NCBI RefSeq assembly: GCF_003131185.1
Contig: NZ_QFFU01000001.1
Location: 496,001 to 560,000 of the forward strand
Direction: 5' to 3'
DNA from: Pseudomonas ovata
Lineage (GTDB): Bacteria; Pseudomonadota; Gammaproteobacteria; Pseudomonadales; Pseudomonadaceae
DNA length: 64,000 bases
Below are positions 1 to 12,317 of this stretch, piece by piece. Positions within the stretch are counted from its first letter, which is position 1. Each line of letters begins with the position of its first letter. The notes below the pieces were generated by a model that was not told where the DNA came from, made no database searches, and saw nothing but the letters and a program-made list of their open reading frames with translations. The position numbers were made by a program, and so were the translations under genes.

Positions 1-46
1 GGTAACGGTCGGCTTCTTCGACCAGGGTACTGAGGGCTACGGCCAT
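1..46 (-). CDS. Nif3-like dinuclear metal centre protein, 5' end only
   Basis: Only the first 15 codons lie in the window; the gene continues beyond the left edge. The reading MAVALSTLVEEADRY matches the usual start of Pseudomonas Nif3/YbgI-type proteins, which carry a dinuclear metal site and have no agreed function. It is divergent from algW, with 175 bases between the two start codons, and as I recall a Nif3-like gene lies next to algW in other pseudomonads. With so few residues the call rests on N-terminal similarity and position. Confidence 0.7.
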   Translation of the reverse strand, partial: MAVALSTLVEEADRY

Positions 47-152
47 GCAAGGATTCCTCTGTGAGTGGCTTGGCGTCGACCAGAGACACGCAAGCCGGCA
101 AGGCGACATCATTTATTGCACACGAAGTGCGAGACAGCGCACGCGGTGCTCG

Positions 153-158
153 TATAAT
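153..158 (+). promoter_or_regulatory. -10 element (TATAAT), probable algW promoter
   Basis: A perfect TATAAT lies 63 bases upstream of the algW ATG, inside the 175-base divergent gap to the nif3-like gene. No good -35 hexamer lies 16-18 bases upstream, so only the -10 is supported. Confidence 0.45.
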
Positions 159-221
159 GCCCGCCATTATGGCGTACCCCCGCTAAAAATTTCTGCGCCC
201 GCACCCTCAGGACCTCACTCA

Positions 222-1382
<1,161 letters not shown>

Positions 1383-1398
1383 TCGACGGGCCAGCGCC

Positions 1399-2451
1399 TC
1401 AGAGGCCGCTCAAGCCGTCCAGCAGCGCCTGGTTCTGCTCGGGCGTGCCGATGCTGATGCGCAGAAACTGGGCGATGCGCGCCTGCTTGAAGTGACGCAC
1501 GATCACGCCCTGCTCGCGCAGGGTGGCGGCCAGGCCGGCCGCATCGTGTTGCGGATGGCGAACAAAGATGAAGTTGGCGGCCGACGGCAACACCTCGAAA
1601 CCCTTGGCCTGTAACTGCTCGACCAGTATTTCGCGGCTGGCAATCACCGCATTGCGTGTGGTGTCGAAGTGCGCCTGGTCTTCGAACGCCGCCGTCGCCC
1701 CGACAATGGCCAGACGGTCCAGCGGGTAGGAGTTGAAGCTGTTCTTGACCCGCTCCAGCGCCTCGATCAGGTCGGGATGCCCGACCGCAAGCCCCACCCG
1801 CAAACCGGCCAGCGAGCGCGACTTGGACAGGGTCTGGGTGACCAGCAGGTTCGGATAACGCTGCACCAGGGCAATGGCCGTTTCACCGCCAAAATCGATG
1901 TACGCTTCATCCACCACGACCACCGAATCCGGGCTGGCCTTGAGAATCTGCTCGACCGCCTCCAGCGCCAGCAGGCAGCCGGTGGGCGCATTCGGGTTGG
2001 GGAAGATGATCCCGCCGTTGGGCCGGGCGTAGTCCTGCGGCCGGATCTGGAACTGCTCATCCAGCGCAACGGTTTCATGCGCCACGCCATACAGGCCGCA
2101 GTACACCGGATAGAAGCTGTAGCTGATGTCCGGGAACAGCAGCGGCAGGTCGTGCTGGAACAGGCCGTGGAAAATGTGCGCCAGCACCTCATCCGAGCCA
2201 TTGCCCAGGAACACGTGGCTGGCCGGCACCTGGTAATAACGGGCCACCGCCTGCTTGAGCAGGTCGCTGTTGGGGTCCGGGTACAGACGCAGGTCGTCGC
2301 CCAGTTCGGCGCGCATGGCTTGCAGCGCCCTGGGCGAGGGGCCATAGGGGTTTTCATTGGTGTTGAGCTTGACCAGTTTGGTCAGCTTGGGCTGCTCGCC
2401 CGGCACATAGGGCACCAGGCTCTTGACGAAGGGACTCCAGAATCTGCTCAT
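1399..2451 (-). CDS. hisC: Histidinol-phosphate aminotransferase
   Basis: PLP-dependent class II aminotransferase of 350 residues. It converts imidazole-acetol phosphate and glutamate to histidinol phosphate in histidine synthesis. Visible marks are [10 protein letters not shown] near the N terminus, the NPNAPTG substrate segment, and [12 protein letters not shown] with the PLP lysine. The frame is open further upstream (to 2529), but [15 protein letters not shown] is the family N terminus, and this start lies one base after the hisD stop, as expected for coupled genes. Last gene of the hisG-hisD-hisC run, convergent with algW. Confidence 0.95.
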   Translation of the reverse strand: MSRFWSPFVKSLVPYVPGEQPKLTKLVKLNTNENPYGPSPRALQAMRAELGDDLRLYPDPNSDLLKQAVARYYQVPASHVFLGNGSDEVLAHIFHGLFQHDLPLLFPDISYSFYPVYCGLYGVAHETVALDEQFQIRPQDYARPNGGIIFPNPNAPTGCLLALEAVEQILKASPDSVVVVDEAYIDFGGETAIALVQRYPNLLVTQTLSKSRSLAGLRVGLAVGHPDLIEALERVKNSFNSYPLDRLAIVGATAAFEDQAHFDTTRNAVIASREILVEQLQAKGFEVLPSAANFIFVRHPQHDAAGLAATLREQGVIVRHFKQARIAQFLRISIGTPEQNQALLDGLSGL

Positions 2452-2452
2452 G

Positions 2453-3799
2453 TTATTTGCCTTGCTCGGTGCGCACGGGTTGCCAGTCGGTGTCGGTGAT
2501 GCGGTATTCGGCGCTGCGGGCATGGCCACTCAGCGATTCGCCACGCGCCAGTACCGAGGCGGTCTTGCCCAGCTCGGACGCGCCTTGCGGCGAGCAGAAG
2601 ATGATCGAAGAGCGCTTCTGGAAGTCATACACGCCCAGTGGCGAAGAAAAGCGCGCAGTGCCGGACGTCGGCAATACGTGGTTGGGACCGGCGCAATAGT
2701 CGCCCAGCGCCTCGCTGGTGTGACGGCCCATGAAGATCGCGCCGGCATGGCGGATCTGCGGCAGCCAGGCCTGCGGGTCTTCCACTGACAATTCCAGGTG
2801 CTCGGGCGCGATACGGTTGGCCACGTCGATGGCCTGCTGCATGTCGGCCACCTTGATCAGCGCGCCACGGCCGTTGATCGAGGTCTCGATGATGGTGGCG
2901 CGGTCCATGCCCGGCAGCAGCCTGGCGATGCTGGCCGCCACGCGGTCGAGAAACTCGCCATCAGGGCTGACCAGGATGGCCTGGGCGTCTTCGTCATGTT
3001 CGGCCTGGGAAAACAGGTCCATGGCGATCCAGTCCGGATCGGTCCGGCCATCGCAGACCACAAGGATTTCCGAAGGCCCGGCGATCATGTCGATGCCGAC
3101 CTGGCCAAAGACATGGCGCTTGGCCGTGGCCACATAGATATTGCCGGGGCCGACGACCTTGTCGACCTTGGGTACGCTTTGCGTGCCATAGGCCAGGGCT
3201 GCGACGGCCTGGGCGCCCCCGATGGTGAAGACCCGGTCGACGCCGGCGATACAGGCGGCGGCCAGCACCAGTTCGTTGATTTCACCGCGCGGGGTCGGCA
3301 CCACCATGACCACTTCAGTCACGCCGGCCACTTTGGCGGGGATGGCGTTCATCAGCACCGAAGAGGGATACGACGCCTTGCCGCCCGGCACGTACAGGCC
3401 GGCACGGTCCAGCGGCGTGACTTTCTGGCCCAGCACCGTGCCATCGGCCTCGGTGTAGCTCCAGGAGTCCTGCTTCTGCCGTTCGTGGTAGCTGCGCACG
3501 CGCTCGGCGGCCACTTCCAGGGCCTGGCGCTGGGCATCGCTGATGCGGGTCAGGGCCAGTTCAAGGCGCTCGCGCGGCAGGATCAGGTCGGCCATCGAGG
3601 CCACTTCAAGTCCGTCGAAACGCTGGGTGAATTCCACCAGCGCAGCATCGCCACGCTCGCGAACGGCCTTGATGATGTCCAGTACCCGCTGGTTGACCGA
3701 GTCGTCGGACACGCTTTCCCAGCTCAGCAGATGATCCAGATGTCGAGCGAAATCCGGGTCGGCAGCATCGAGTCGGCGTATTGCAGTGGACGTGGTCAT
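2453..3799 (-). CDS. hisD: Histidinol dehydrogenase
   Basis: Zinc enzyme of 448 residues that oxidises L-histidinol to histidine in two NAD-dependent steps. Family marks include the GLYVPGG segment, [25 protein letters not shown], the [12 protein letters not shown] segment with Gln/His zinc ligands, and APEHLEL. The start [10 protein letters not shown] (ATG 3797-3799) is chosen over a Met 13 codons upstream because it fits the family length. It lies between hisG and hisC; the 123-base gap to hisG shows no clear terminator. Confidence 0.95.
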   Translation of the reverse strand: MTTSTAIRRLDAADPDFARHLDHLLSWESVSDDSVNQRVLDIIKAVRERGDAALVEFTQRFDGLEVASMADLILPRERLELALTRISDAQRQALEVAAERVRSYHERQKQDSWSYTEADGTVLGQKVTPLDRAGLYVPGGKASYPSSVLMNAIPAKVAGVTEVVMVVPTPRGEINELVLAAACIAGVDRVFTIGGAQAVAALAYGTQSVPKVDKVVGPGNIYVATAKRHVFGQVGIDMIAGPSEILVVCDGRTDPDWIAMDLFSQAEHDEDAQAILVSPDGEFLDRVAASIARLLPGMDRATIIETSINGRGALIKVADMQQAIDVANRIAPEHLELSVEDPQAWLPQIRHAGAIFMGRHTSEALGDYCAGPNHVLPTSGTARFSSPLGVYDFQKRSSIIFCSPQGASELGKTASVLARGESLSGHARSAEYRITDTDWQPVRTEQGK

Positions 3800-3922
3800 A
3801 GCGAGGGCCTCAGTGATTGGCGGATGCTCAGGTGCCATAAGCTACCAAGCTATCCGCGCTGACACCTGAGAAATTTGGCTATGACACGGATAGCTGGACG
3901 CGGCGAATGCCGCGCAGGAAGG

Positions 3923-4558
3923 TCAGCCGTGGTGTCGGGATTCGACCGCCTGGCGCAGGGTGTCGATCAGGGCCTGGATGCGGGCGTGCTGCATCTTCAT
4001 GGAAGCCTTGTTGACCACCAGGCGCGAACTGATGTGCGCGATCATTTCCTGGGGTTCAAGACCATTGGCGCGCAAGGTGTTGCCGGTGTCGACCACATCG
4101 ATGATCTTGTCGGCCAGACCGATCAGCGGCGCCAGCTCCATCGAGCCGTACAGCTTGATGATGTCGACCTGGCGGCCCTGCTCGGCGTAATAGCGCTTGG
4201 CGACATTGACGAACTTGGTGGCCACCCGCAGGCGCCCCTTGGGCTCGACGGCACCGATGGCACCGGCAGTCATCAGCTTGCAACGGGCAATGTTCAGGTC
4301 CAGCGGCTCGTACAGCCCCTGGCCGCCGTATTCCATCAGCACGTCCTTGCCGGCGACCCCCAGGTCGGCCGCGCCGTGCTCGACATAGGTCGGCACGTCG
4401 GTGGCGCGCACGATCAACAGGCGGACATCGTCCTGGGTCGTGGGAATGATGAGCTTGCGGCTCTTGTCCGGATTCTCGGTGGGCACGATGCCGGCTGCAG
4501 CAAGCAGCGGCAGGGTGTCATCGAGGATGCGGCCCTTGGACAATGCGATGGTCAACAT
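3923..4558 (-). CDS. hisG: ATP phosphoribosyltransferase, short form
   Basis: First enzyme of histidine synthesis; joins ATP and PRPP. At 211 residues it is the short form, which in other bacteria lacks the C-terminal regulatory domain and needs HisZ as partner; hisZ is not in this window. Marks are [11 protein letters not shown] at the N terminus, the [11 protein letters not shown] segment, and the PRPP-binding stretch around [16 protein letters not shown]. It follows murA on the same strand after 149 bases that hold a strong hairpin (4680-4703), so its transcription may be partly separate. Confidence 0.95.
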   Translation of the reverse strand: MLTIALSKGRILDDTLPLLAAAGIVPTENPDKSRKLIIPTTQDDVRLLIVRATDVPTYVEHGAADLGVAGKDVLMEYGGQGLYEPLDLNIARCKLMTAGAIGAVEPKGRLRVATKFVNVAKRYYAEQGRQVDIIKLYGSMELAPLIGLADKIIDVVDTGNTLRANGLEPQEMIAHISSRLVVNKASMKMQHARIQALIDTLRQAVESRHHG

Positions 4559-4679
4559 GGAAAACGTAAGTCCTTATCAGGAAACTCATGCCCGGGTGTC
4601 CCCAGGGCTTGCCCGGCCTGCAGGCGCGCAAAACGCAACAAACCGGGTCACGCATTAGAAATCACACCGGCGCGCAAAG

Positions 4680-4703
4680 CAACGGCCTCGAGAGAGGCCG
4701 TTG
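4680..4703 (-). terminator. Hairpin between murA and hisG, possible terminator
   Basis: CAACGGCCTC and GAGGCCGTTG form a perfect 10-bp stem around a 4-base loop, starting 5 bases past the murA stop. Downstream on the minus strand only a weak T run (CTTTGC) follows, so it may be a leaky terminator or attenuator rather than a full stop. Confidence 0.5.
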
Positions 4704-4707
4704 TCGA

Positions 4708-6235
<1,528 letters not shown>

Positions 6236-6281
6236 GCTTAACCTCGTTCGGCGCTCGGTGCGCGCGGGTCGGCCATGATAC

Positions 6282-6334
6282 AAAAAAGCCCCTGCGATGC
6301 GAACCCTCATCAAAGAGTGGCGACCGGGGGCTTG
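6282..6334 (-). terminator. Rho-independent terminator of the mla operon
   Basis: On the minus strand AAGCCCC is matched by GGGGCTT and followed by a run of six T. The loop is long (about 33 bases). It lies between the mlaB stop (6338) and the ibaG start (6235), and so separates mlaFEDCB from ibaG-murA. Confidence 0.6.
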
Positions 6335-6337
6335 CGA

Positions 6338-6655
6338 TCAGGCGGTTGACGATTGAGTGCCGAAAAGCTCGCTCACTCCTGAGACTTCGGCAATCTTGCG
6401 CATATCGTCAGGCAGCGAATGGACACTGACCGACTTGCCGGCCTCATGCGCGTCGCGCATGAACGCCAGCAGCAGCGCCAGCCCGACGCTGCTGGATTTC
6501 TCGACGCCGGAGCAGTCGATGACCAGGCTGTCCAGCGAGCTGGAGCGAATCAGGGCAGCGCCCTGCTTGCGCAGCTGCGGGCCGGACCGGTAATCGAGCA
6601 CGCCGTCCAGGCGCAACTCACCGGCACCGGCCAGACGTACGGCCGTCTCGGTCAT
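6338..6655 (-). CDS. mlaB: MlaB, STAS-domain subunit of the Mla lipid transporter
   Basis: Cytoplasmic STAS-domain protein of 105 residues that binds the ATPase MlaF in the inner-membrane MlaFEDB complex. The STAS core shows in LVIDCSGVEKSSSVGLALLLAFM (23 residues, about 44-66 of the protein), where a Ser/Thr lies in the position conserved in anti-sigma-antagonist-like folds. Its ATG overlaps the mlaC stop by four bases, so it is the last gene of mlaFEDCB and is translationally coupled. Confidence 0.9.
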   Translation of the reverse strand: MTETAVRLAGAGELRLDGVLDYRSGPQLRKQGAALIRSSSLDSLVIDCSGVEKSSSVGLALLLAFMRDAHEAGKSVSVHSLPDDMRKIAEVSGVSELFGTQSSTA

Positions 6656-7305
6656 TGCGCGCCCTGGCCTGTCGCTTTGTCGGTTTCCTGCTTGGCCTTG
6701 GCCACCTCGCCGGCCCAGCCGTCGATGGTCTTGTCCAGGTTATTGCCATTGCGCTGCATGGCGTCGGCGAACTGGTCACGGAACAGCTTGCCGATGTTGA
6801 TGCCATTGATGATGACGTTGCGCACTTTCCACTCACCCTTGATTTTCTCCAGGGTGTAAGAGACCGGATAAACGGCACCGTTAGTGCCCTTGACCTGCAT
6901 CTCGACACTGGTGCGGTCGCCGCTTTCGTCCTTGGCCGGTGCCACGGTGATGCCCTGGTTGTTGTATTCCAGCAGCGCATTGCCATAGAACTGCATCAGG
7001 CTGCGCTTGAAGTTTTCCTGGAAGCGCTGCATCTGCGCAGGCGTGGCGTTACGCGAGTACTTGACGGTCATGATGCTGCGCGAGATGCCATCGGCGTCCA
7101 CCACGGGACCCACGATACGGTTCAGCGCATCGTAGAACGCTCCGGGGCTGGCCTTGTATTGCTCCTTGTTGGCAGACAGATCGCTGAGCAGCTCGCGGGT
7201 GGTGCGCTCCACAAGATCATGGGCAGACGGGGCAGCCGCTGCACTGGCCAGCAGCGGCATCATGGCCAGCAGAACCAGCAGACCGCGACGCAGGGTAGAA
7301 ATCAT
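6652..7305 (-). CDS. mlaC: MlaC, periplasmic phospholipid carrier
   Basis: Periplasmic shuttle of 217 residues that carries phospholipid between the outer-membrane MlaA complex and MlaD. A signal peptide is clear: MISTLRRG, a hydrophobic LLVLLAMMPLLA core, then an ASAAAA cleavage region. The mature part has the MlaC/Ttg2D features YDALNRIVGPVVD and the late IINGINIGKLFRDQF segment. ATG 7303-7305 is chosen because GAGGAG lies about seven bases upstream; an ATG five codons earlier overlaps the mlaD stop but has a poorer site. Confidence 0.93.
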   Translation of the reverse strand: MISTLRRGLLVLLAMMPLLASAAAAPSAHDLVERTTRELLSDLSANKEQYKASPGAFYDALNRIVGPVVDADGISRSIMTVKYSRNATPAQMQRFQENFKRSLMQFYGNALLEYNNQGITVAPAKDESGDRTSVEMQVKGTNGAVYPVSYTLEKIKGEWKVRNVIINGINIGKLFRDQFADAMQRNGNNLDKTIDGWAGEVAKAKQETDKATGQGAQ

Positions 7306-7316
7306 GGACAAGCTCC

Positions 7317-7784
7317 TCATTTGGCTTCTTTACTCACTGTATTGAGCAGGAATTTTCCGATCAGGTCCTCAAGCACCAGCGACGACTGGGTGTCATGGAT
7401 CGTACCGCCATCCTTGAGCAGGCCTTCATCGCCGCCTACGCTGATACCAATGTACTTCTCGCCCAGCAGGCCCGCCGTCAGGATCGACGCCGTGGAATCC
7501 AGCGGCAGGTTATCCACCTTCTTCTGGACTTCCAGGGTCACCCGGCCGGTAAAGGTGTCGCGATCCAGATCGATCGCCGTTACCCGGCCGATGGTCACGC
7601 CGGCCATGCTGACCTTGGCTCTGACAGTCAAACCGGCAATATTGTCGAAGTAGGCATAAAGTTTATAGGTGTCACTGGTCGCACTGGCGCTCAGGCCGCT
7701 GACGCGCAACGCCAGCAGGAGCAGGGCCAGGATGCCGGCCAGCAGGAACAGGCCGACACCGGTTTCGATGGCGCGGTTTTGCAT
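7317..7784 (-). CDS. mlaD: MlaD, membrane-anchored MCE-domain lipid-binding subunit
   Basis: Single MCE-domain protein of 155 residues. Its homologue forms a hexameric ring in the periplasm on top of MlaE. One N-terminal membrane helix (GVGLFLLAGILALLLLALRV, about 8-27) precedes the MCE domain, seen in YAYFDNIAGLTVRAKVSMAG and GLLGEKYIGISVGGDE. The frame is open upstream to 7901, but [11 protein letters not shown] is the family start and its ATG shares one base with the mlaE stop (TGATG). Confidence 0.95.
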   Translation of the reverse strand: MQNRAIETGVGLFLLAGILALLLLALRVSGLSASATSDTYKLYAYFDNIAGLTVRAKVSMAGVTIGRVTAIDLDRDTFTGRVTLEVQKKVDNLPLDSTASILTAGLLGEKYIGISVGGDEGLLKDGGTIHDTQSSLVLEDLIGKFLLNTVSKEAK

Positions 7785-8581
7785 CAGAAATCTCCAAACA
7801 TCAAGGCGGTCAGAATAAAGTCCAGGCCAAGCACAGCCAGCGAGGCGTACACCACAGTCCTTGTCGTAGCCCGACCGATCCCTTCGGAGGTGGGGTCGCA
7901 ATCGTAACCCTGGAATACCGCGATCCAGGTCACTACCAAGGCAAATACGACGCTTTTGAGAACGCCATTGAGCACATCGTCGACAAACGAAACACTGTTC
8001 TGCATGTTGGACCAGAAGGAACCCTCATAGACTCCCAGCCAGTCGATGGCCACCCATGAGCCACCCCAGATACCGACCACACTGAAGATCACTGTCAGTA
8101 TGGGCAATGAAATAAAGCCGGCCCACAAGCGGGGCGCCACGATGTACTTGAGCGGGTCGACACCGATCATTTCCAGGCTCGACAACTGCTCGGTGGCCTT
8201 CATGTTGCCGATCTCGGCGGTCAGGGCAGACCCTGCACGACCGGCGAACAACAACGCAGCCACCACCGGAGCCAGCTCGCGCAGCAGGGTCAGGGCCACC
8301 ATCTGCCCCACCGCCTGTTCGGAACCATACTTGGTCAGAATGCTGAACCCCTGCAGGGCCAGCACCATGCCGATGAACATGCCGGACACGACAATGATCA
8401 CCAGCGACAGCACGCCGACCGAATACAGCTGGCGAACCAGCAACTGGAAACCGCCGCTGACGTTGCCACGCCCCAGCAGGGCATTGACCAGGAAAATGCC
8501 GGAGCGTCCCATCACCGTGACGATATCGATGGCCGAGCGCCCGAGCAGGCGCACGCGCTCCATGATTGATTTGTTGCGCAT
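7784..8581 (-). CDS. mlaE: MlaE, permease of the Mla transporter
   Basis: Integral inner-membrane permease of 265 residues, TIGR00056/MlaE family. Several membrane segments are visible, with the conserved [22 protein letters not shown] loop (about residues 113-134), the coupling region to the ATPase. Its start shares one base with the mlaF stop and its stop shares one base with the mlaD start, so the subunits are tightly coupled. Confidence 0.95.
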   Translation of the reverse strand: MRNKSIMERVRLLGRSAIDIVTVMGRSGIFLVNALLGRGNVSGGFQLLVRQLYSVGVLSLVIIVVSGMFIGMVLALQGFSILTKYGSEQAVGQMVALTLLRELAPVVAALLFAGRAGSALTAEIGNMKATEQLSSLEMIGVDPLKYIVAPRLWAGFISLPILTVIFSVVGIWGGSWVAIDWLGVYEGSFWSNMQNSVSFVDDVLNGVLKSVVFALVVTWIAVFQGYDCDPTSEGIGRATTRTVVYASLAVLGLDFILTALMFGDF

Positions 8582-9390
8582 CAGCGCTTCCCCAACAGGT
8601 CTTCGCGAAAATCCGGCGCGGGATAATGAAAAGGCACCGGGCCATCCGGCTCGCCGGTCATGAACTGACGAATGCGCGGGTTATCCGAGTTCATCAGCGC
8701 TTCAGGCGTGCCCTGCCCCAGGACCTGGCCGTCTCCGACGACATAGAGGTAATCGGCAATGCTGGCCGTTTCGGTCAGGTCATGCGACACCACGATACTG
8801 GTGATGCCCAGCGCGTCGTTGAGCAGACGAATCAGCCGCACCAGCACCCCCATGGCGATCGGGTCCTGACCGACGAACGGCTCGTCGTACATGAGGATCT
8901 GTGGATCCAGCGCAATGGCCCGTGCCAGCGCCACACGTCGCTTCATCCCGCCGGACAGTTCATCGGGCATCAGCTCGACTGCACCGCGCAGGCCAACGGC
9001 CTGCAACTTCAGCAGGACGATGTCGCGGATCATGTCCTCAGGCAGCTCGGTATGAACACGCAGGGGAAAGGCGACGTTCTCGAACACATCCAGGTCAGTG
9101 AACAGCGCACCGCTCTGGAACAGCACGCCCATCTGCTTGCGGGCATCAAACAGATCGCCACGCGACAGCTCGGGCAGGTTCTGGCCATTGACCCATACCT
9201 GACCGGCATCGGGACGCAACTGGGCACCCATGAGGCGCAGCAGCGTGGTCTTGCCACACCCTGAAGGCCCCATGATCCCCGTGACCTTGCCCCGGGGAAT
9301 ACGGATATCGACATCACTGAAAATGTTGCGGGCACCGCGCTTGAAGGTAACGCCCTTCAACTCGACCGCATAAGCGTCATCGGCACTCAT
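8581..9390 (-). CDS. mlaF: MlaF, ATPase of the Mla transporter
   Basis: ABC ATPase of 269 residues that powers lipid movement by MlaFEDB. The motifs are all present: Walker [10 protein letters not shown] (about 41-49), signature [14 protein letters not shown], Walker B ILMYDEPF, and the switch His in VVSHDL. AGGAG lies five bases before the ATG. First gene of the operon; a 299-base gap separates it from divergent kdsD. Confidence 0.95.
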   Translation of the reverse strand: MSADDAYAVELKGVTFKRGARNIFSDVDIRIPRGKVTGIMGPSGCGKTTLLRLMGAQLRPDAGQVWVNGQNLPELSRGDLFDARKQMGVLFQSGALFTDLDVFENVAFPLRVHTELPEDMIRDIVLLKLQAVGLRGAVELMPDELSGGMKRRVALARAIALDPQILMYDEPFVGQDPIAMGVLVRLIRLLNDALGITSIVVSHDLTETASIADYLYVVGDGQVLGQGTPEALMNSDNPRIRQFMTGEPDGPVPFHYPAPDFREDLLGKR

Positions 9391-9650
9391 TTAAACTCCT
9401 GGCAATACGGCCTCGTCCCTGCGCGTGGCCACTGTGCAGGAGGCAAAGAGGACAAGGTCGGGCCGGACAAGCCGCGAACTATACCACCGCAGCATCACGT
9501 CACCCAAGCGCAGAACCGACGTCCCGTGCTCGTGTTCACATGCTGTTACGATGCAGGTCAGACCCCTCGACAAGCGCTGCGGTTTCGCGGCCACGCCCAT
9601 CTTGATCAGGCACGCAACGATCAGAGCGTGAGCGCCAGCGATATTACCGC

Positions 9651-9656
9651 TATAAT
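9651..9656 (+). promoter_or_regulatory. -10 element (TATAAT), probable kdsD promoter
   Basis: A perfect TATAAT sits 34 bases ahead of the kdsD ATG in the 299-base gap (9391-9689) to mlaF. No convincing -35 is at the right distance. I found no other defined site in this gap; it should also hold the mlaF promoter on the other strand. Confidence 0.45.
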
Positions 9657-9689
9657 CCCGGGCTTTTCCCCGGCTGACCGATTTCAGAC

Positions 9690-10664
9690 ATGAGCCTGAC
9701 CCACGACCTGATTCATTCCGCACAGCGCACCATCCGCCTCGAGATCGAGGCCATCGACGGCCTGCTGGGCCAGATCGATGCCGATTTCGTACGTGCCTGC
9801 GAACTGATTCTGGGCAGCAAGGGCCGCGTGGTCGTGGTCGGCATGGGCAAGTCAGGGCACATTGGCCGCAAGATCGCCGCCACCCTGGCCAGCACCGGCA
9901 CCACGGCGTTCTTCGTTCATCCAGCCGAAGCCAGCCATGGCGACATGGGCATGATCACCCGCGATGACGTGATCCTGGCCCTGTCCAACTCGGGCACCAC
10001 CAGCGAAATCGTCACTCTGCTGCCGCTGATCAAGCGCCTGGGCATCCGGATGATCAGCCTGACCGGCAACCCCGGGTCCACCCTCGCCAAGGCAGCCGAC
10101 GTCAACCTCAATGCCCGCGTCGAACAGGAGGCCTGCCCGCTGAACCTGGCCCCCACCTCCTCGACCACCGCCGCGCTGGTCATGGGCGATGCCCTGGCCG
10201 TGGCCCTGCTCGATGCGCGCGGCTTCACCGCTGAAGACTTCGCGTTCTCACACCCCGGCGGCGCGCTGGGGCGGCGCCTGCTGCTCAAGGTCGAGCATGT
10301 GATGCACAGTGGCGACGCCCTCCCCCAGGTAAAGCGCGGCACCCCACTGCGTGATGCCTTGCTGGAAATGACCCGCAAGGGCCTGGGCATGACGGCCATT
10401 CTCGAAGACGACGGCCGGCTGGCCGGGGTGTTTACCGACGGCGACCTGCGCCGCACCCTGGACCGTCCGATCGACATCCACCGGACCACCGTCGACGAAG
10501 TCATGACCGTGCACGGCAAGACCGCGCGCGCCGACATGCTCGCCGCCCAGGCCCTGAAAATCATGGAAGACCACAAGATCAGCGCGCTGATCGTGGTCGA
10601 CGAACACGACCGCCCCACAGGCGCTTTCAACCTGCAGGATCTTCTGCGCGCAGGAGTCATGTAA
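9690..10664 (+). CDS. kdsD: Arabinose-5-phosphate isomerase
   Basis: Makes arabinose 5-phosphate from ribulose 5-phosphate, first step to the LPS sugar Kdo. The 324-residue protein has an N-terminal SIS sugar-isomerase domain (VVVGMGKSGHIGRKIAATLAS at about 48-68, and ALSNSGTTSEIV) and two C-terminal CBS domains (about 205-324). It heads kdsD-kdsC-lptC-lptA-lptB, and its stop shares one base with the kdsC start. Confidence 0.95.
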   Translation: MSLTHDLIHSAQRTIRLEIEAIDGLLGQIDADFVRACELILGSKGRVVVVGMGKSGHIGRKIAATLASTGTTAFFVHPAEASHGDMGMITRDDVILALSNSGTTSEIVTLLPLIKRLGIRMISLTGNPGSTLAKAADVNLNARVEQEACPLNLAPTSSTTAALVMGDALAVALLDARGFTAEDFAFSHPGGALGRRLLLKVEHVMHSGDALPQVKRGTPLRDALLEMTRKGLGMTAILEDDGRLAGVFTDGDLRRTLDRPIDIHRTTVDEVMTVHGKTARADMLAAQALKIMEDHKISALIVVDEHDRPTGAFNLQDLLRAGVM

Positions 10665-11203
10665 TGGAGACCCGCACCGTGAGCGACGAACTGCTGCAAC
10701 GCGCCAGCAAGATCAGGCTGGCGATTTTCGATGTCGATGGCGTGCTGACCGATGGCCGCCTGTACTTCCTGGAAGACGGCAGCGAATTCAAGACCTTCAA
10801 TACCCTCGACGGCCAGGGCATCAAGATGCTGATCGCCTCGGGCGTCAGCACGGCCATCATCAGCGGGCGCAAGACCCCGGTGGTCGAGCGTCGCGCCAAA
10901 AACCTGGGCATCGCCCATTTGTACCAGGGCCGCGAAGACAAGCTGGTGGTGCTTGACCAGTTGCTCGGCGAACTGAACCTTGGCTACGAACAGGTCGCCT
11001 ACCTGGGGGATGATCTGCCAGACTTGCCTGTCATTCGCCGCGTCGGCCTGGGGATGGCCGTGGCCAATGCCGCCGGCTTCGTTCGCCAGCACGCCCACGG
11101 CGTCACTTGCGCCCGGGGCGGTGAAGGGGCAGCACGCGAGTTCTGCGAGCTGATCCTGAACGCCCAGGGCAACCTTGAAGCGGCCCACGCCGCCTACTTG
11201 TAG
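10664..11203 (+). CDS. kdsC: 3-deoxy-D-manno-octulosonate 8-phosphate phosphatase
   Basis: HAD-type phosphatase of 179 residues that releases free Kdo from Kdo 8-phosphate. The nucleophile motif is FDVDGVLTD with Asp23 and Asp25; later marks are the SGRKTP segment and GDDLPDLPV with the metal-binding acids. It lacks a cap domain, as usual for this tetrameric class. Start overlaps the kdsD stop (TAATG). Confidence 0.95.
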   Translation: METRTVSDELLQRASKIRLAIFDVDGVLTDGRLYFLEDGSEFKTFNTLDGQGIKMLIASGVSTAIISGRKTPVVERRAKNLGIAHLYQGREDKLVVLDQLLGELNLGYEQVAYLGDDLPDLPVIRRVGLGMAVANAAGFVRQHAHGVTCARGGEGAAREFCELILNAQGNLEAAHAAYL

Positions 11204-11212
11204 ACTTCGCTC

Positions 11213-11785
11213 ATGCTCAGCAAAAAAATTCGGACCTTCCTGATACTCGGCGTGCTGGCATTCCTGCTGGCGGCGGTCGGCTACTGGAATGTCAGCCCCG
11301 AGAGCTTCATGGAACAACCTGCCGTGATGCCTGACGAAACCGCCATCGACTACTACGCCCTGAACGCGCGCAGCGTGCAGTACCTGCCCGACGGCAAGGT
11401 GCAGTACGAAATGACGGCCGACAAGGTCGAACACGTCAAGGCCTCCGATGTCACCCTGCTGACCCGGCCGGACCTGCAGATGTACCGTGGCACGGCGTTC
11501 CCGTGGCACGTGCAGAGCGCGCGCGGTGAAGTCTCACCCGGCGGCGAGCAGGTCGAGCTGATCGACGATGTGCGTGTATCGCGTACCGATGAAAAGAAAC
11601 GTTCGACTGTCATTACCAGCACTCGAATGACCGTATTCCCACAGAAGCAATATGCGCAGACCGAGCAAGCCGTTAGAATCGACGCCGGCGGCGGTGTCAC
11701 TACGGCCAAAGGGATGAAAGCGTATTTGAACGACGGCAGGATGGACCTGCTGTCCAACGTAAGAGGACAGTATGAGGCTCGTTAA
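11213..11785 (+). CDS. lptC: LptC, membrane-anchored LPS export protein
   Basis: Bitopic protein of 190 residues. It has one N-terminal membrane helix (about 7-24, FLILGVLAFLLAAVGYW) and a periplasmic OstA-like beta-jellyroll that receives LPS from LptB2FG and passes it to LptA. Family marks are the YYALNARSVQYLPDGKVQYEM segment (about 43-63) and the ARGEVSPGGEQVELIDDV strand. It starts nine bases after kdsC, and its end overlaps lptA by 14 bases. Confidence 0.92.
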   Translation: MLSKKIRTFLILGVLAFLLAAVGYWNVSPESFMEQPAVMPDETAIDYYALNARSVQYLPDGKVQYEMTADKVEHVKASDVTLLTRPDLQMYRGTAFPWHVQSARGEVSPGGEQVELIDDVRVSRTDEKKRSTVITSTRMTVFPQKQYAQTEQAVRIDAGGGVTTAKGMKAYLNDGRMDLLSNVRGQYEAR

Positions 11786-12317
11786 AACTCTTCCTTTCTT
11801 GCTCGGCCTGGGCGCAGCACTGGGAAGCGCGAGCGCCTGGTCCCTGCCCACAGACCGTGACCAGCCGATTCATATCCAGTCGGACGATGCGCAGCTCGAC
11901 GACAAGCAGGGTGTTGCCACCTACAAGGGCAATGTCATCATCACCCAGGGCTCGATGAAGATCACCGGCAACACCGTGACCATCACACGCAATGCCCAGG
12001 GCGAAGTCGATGTTTTCACCTCGGTCGGCAACCTGGCCTATTACGAGCAGAAGCCTTCGGCGACCAAGCCTATCGTCCAGGCCTATGCCGTGACCATCCA
12101 GTACAACGCAGGCCAGGACCGGATCACACTGATCGACAAGGCCAAGGTCATCAACGATGGCAACACCTCCGAAGGCGAAAAGATCGTCTACGACACCGTG
12201 CGCCAGATCGTCAGTGCAGGTCGCGCGACCGGCAGCAACGTGACGACGCCACGGCCACGGATCGACATGGTCATCCAGCCGAAAAAGAAAACCGAACCGC
12301 AGCAGAAGGCCCAGTAA
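11772..12317 (+). CDS. lptA: LptA, periplasmic LPS bridge protein
   Basis: Periplasmic OstA-domain protein of 181 residues that polymerises into the bridge carrying LPS to LptD. The signal peptide MRLVKTLPFLLGLGAALGSA ends near SAWS. The core shows QPIHIQSDDAQLDDKQGVATYKG and later GNVIITQGSMKITG. The C-terminal end is a charged KKKTEPQQKAQ tail. AGAGGA precedes the ATG, which lies inside the end of lptC; the stop directly abuts the lptB start. Confidence 0.94.
   Translation: MRLVKTLPFLLGLGAALGSASAWSLPTDRDQPIHIQSDDAQLDDKQGVATYKGNVIITQGSMKITGNTVTITRNAQGEVDVFTSVGNLAYYEQKPSATKPIVQAYAVTIQYNAGQDRITLIDKAKVINDGNTSEGEKIVYDTVRQIVSAGRATGSNVTTPRPRIDMVIQPKKKTEPQQKAQ

Noticed and set aside
9391..9723. 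110-codon minus-strand frame in the mlaF-kdsD gap
   Set aside because: It overlaps the start of kdsD, has no ribosome binding site, and its protein has no family character; the gap is better explained by divergent promoters.
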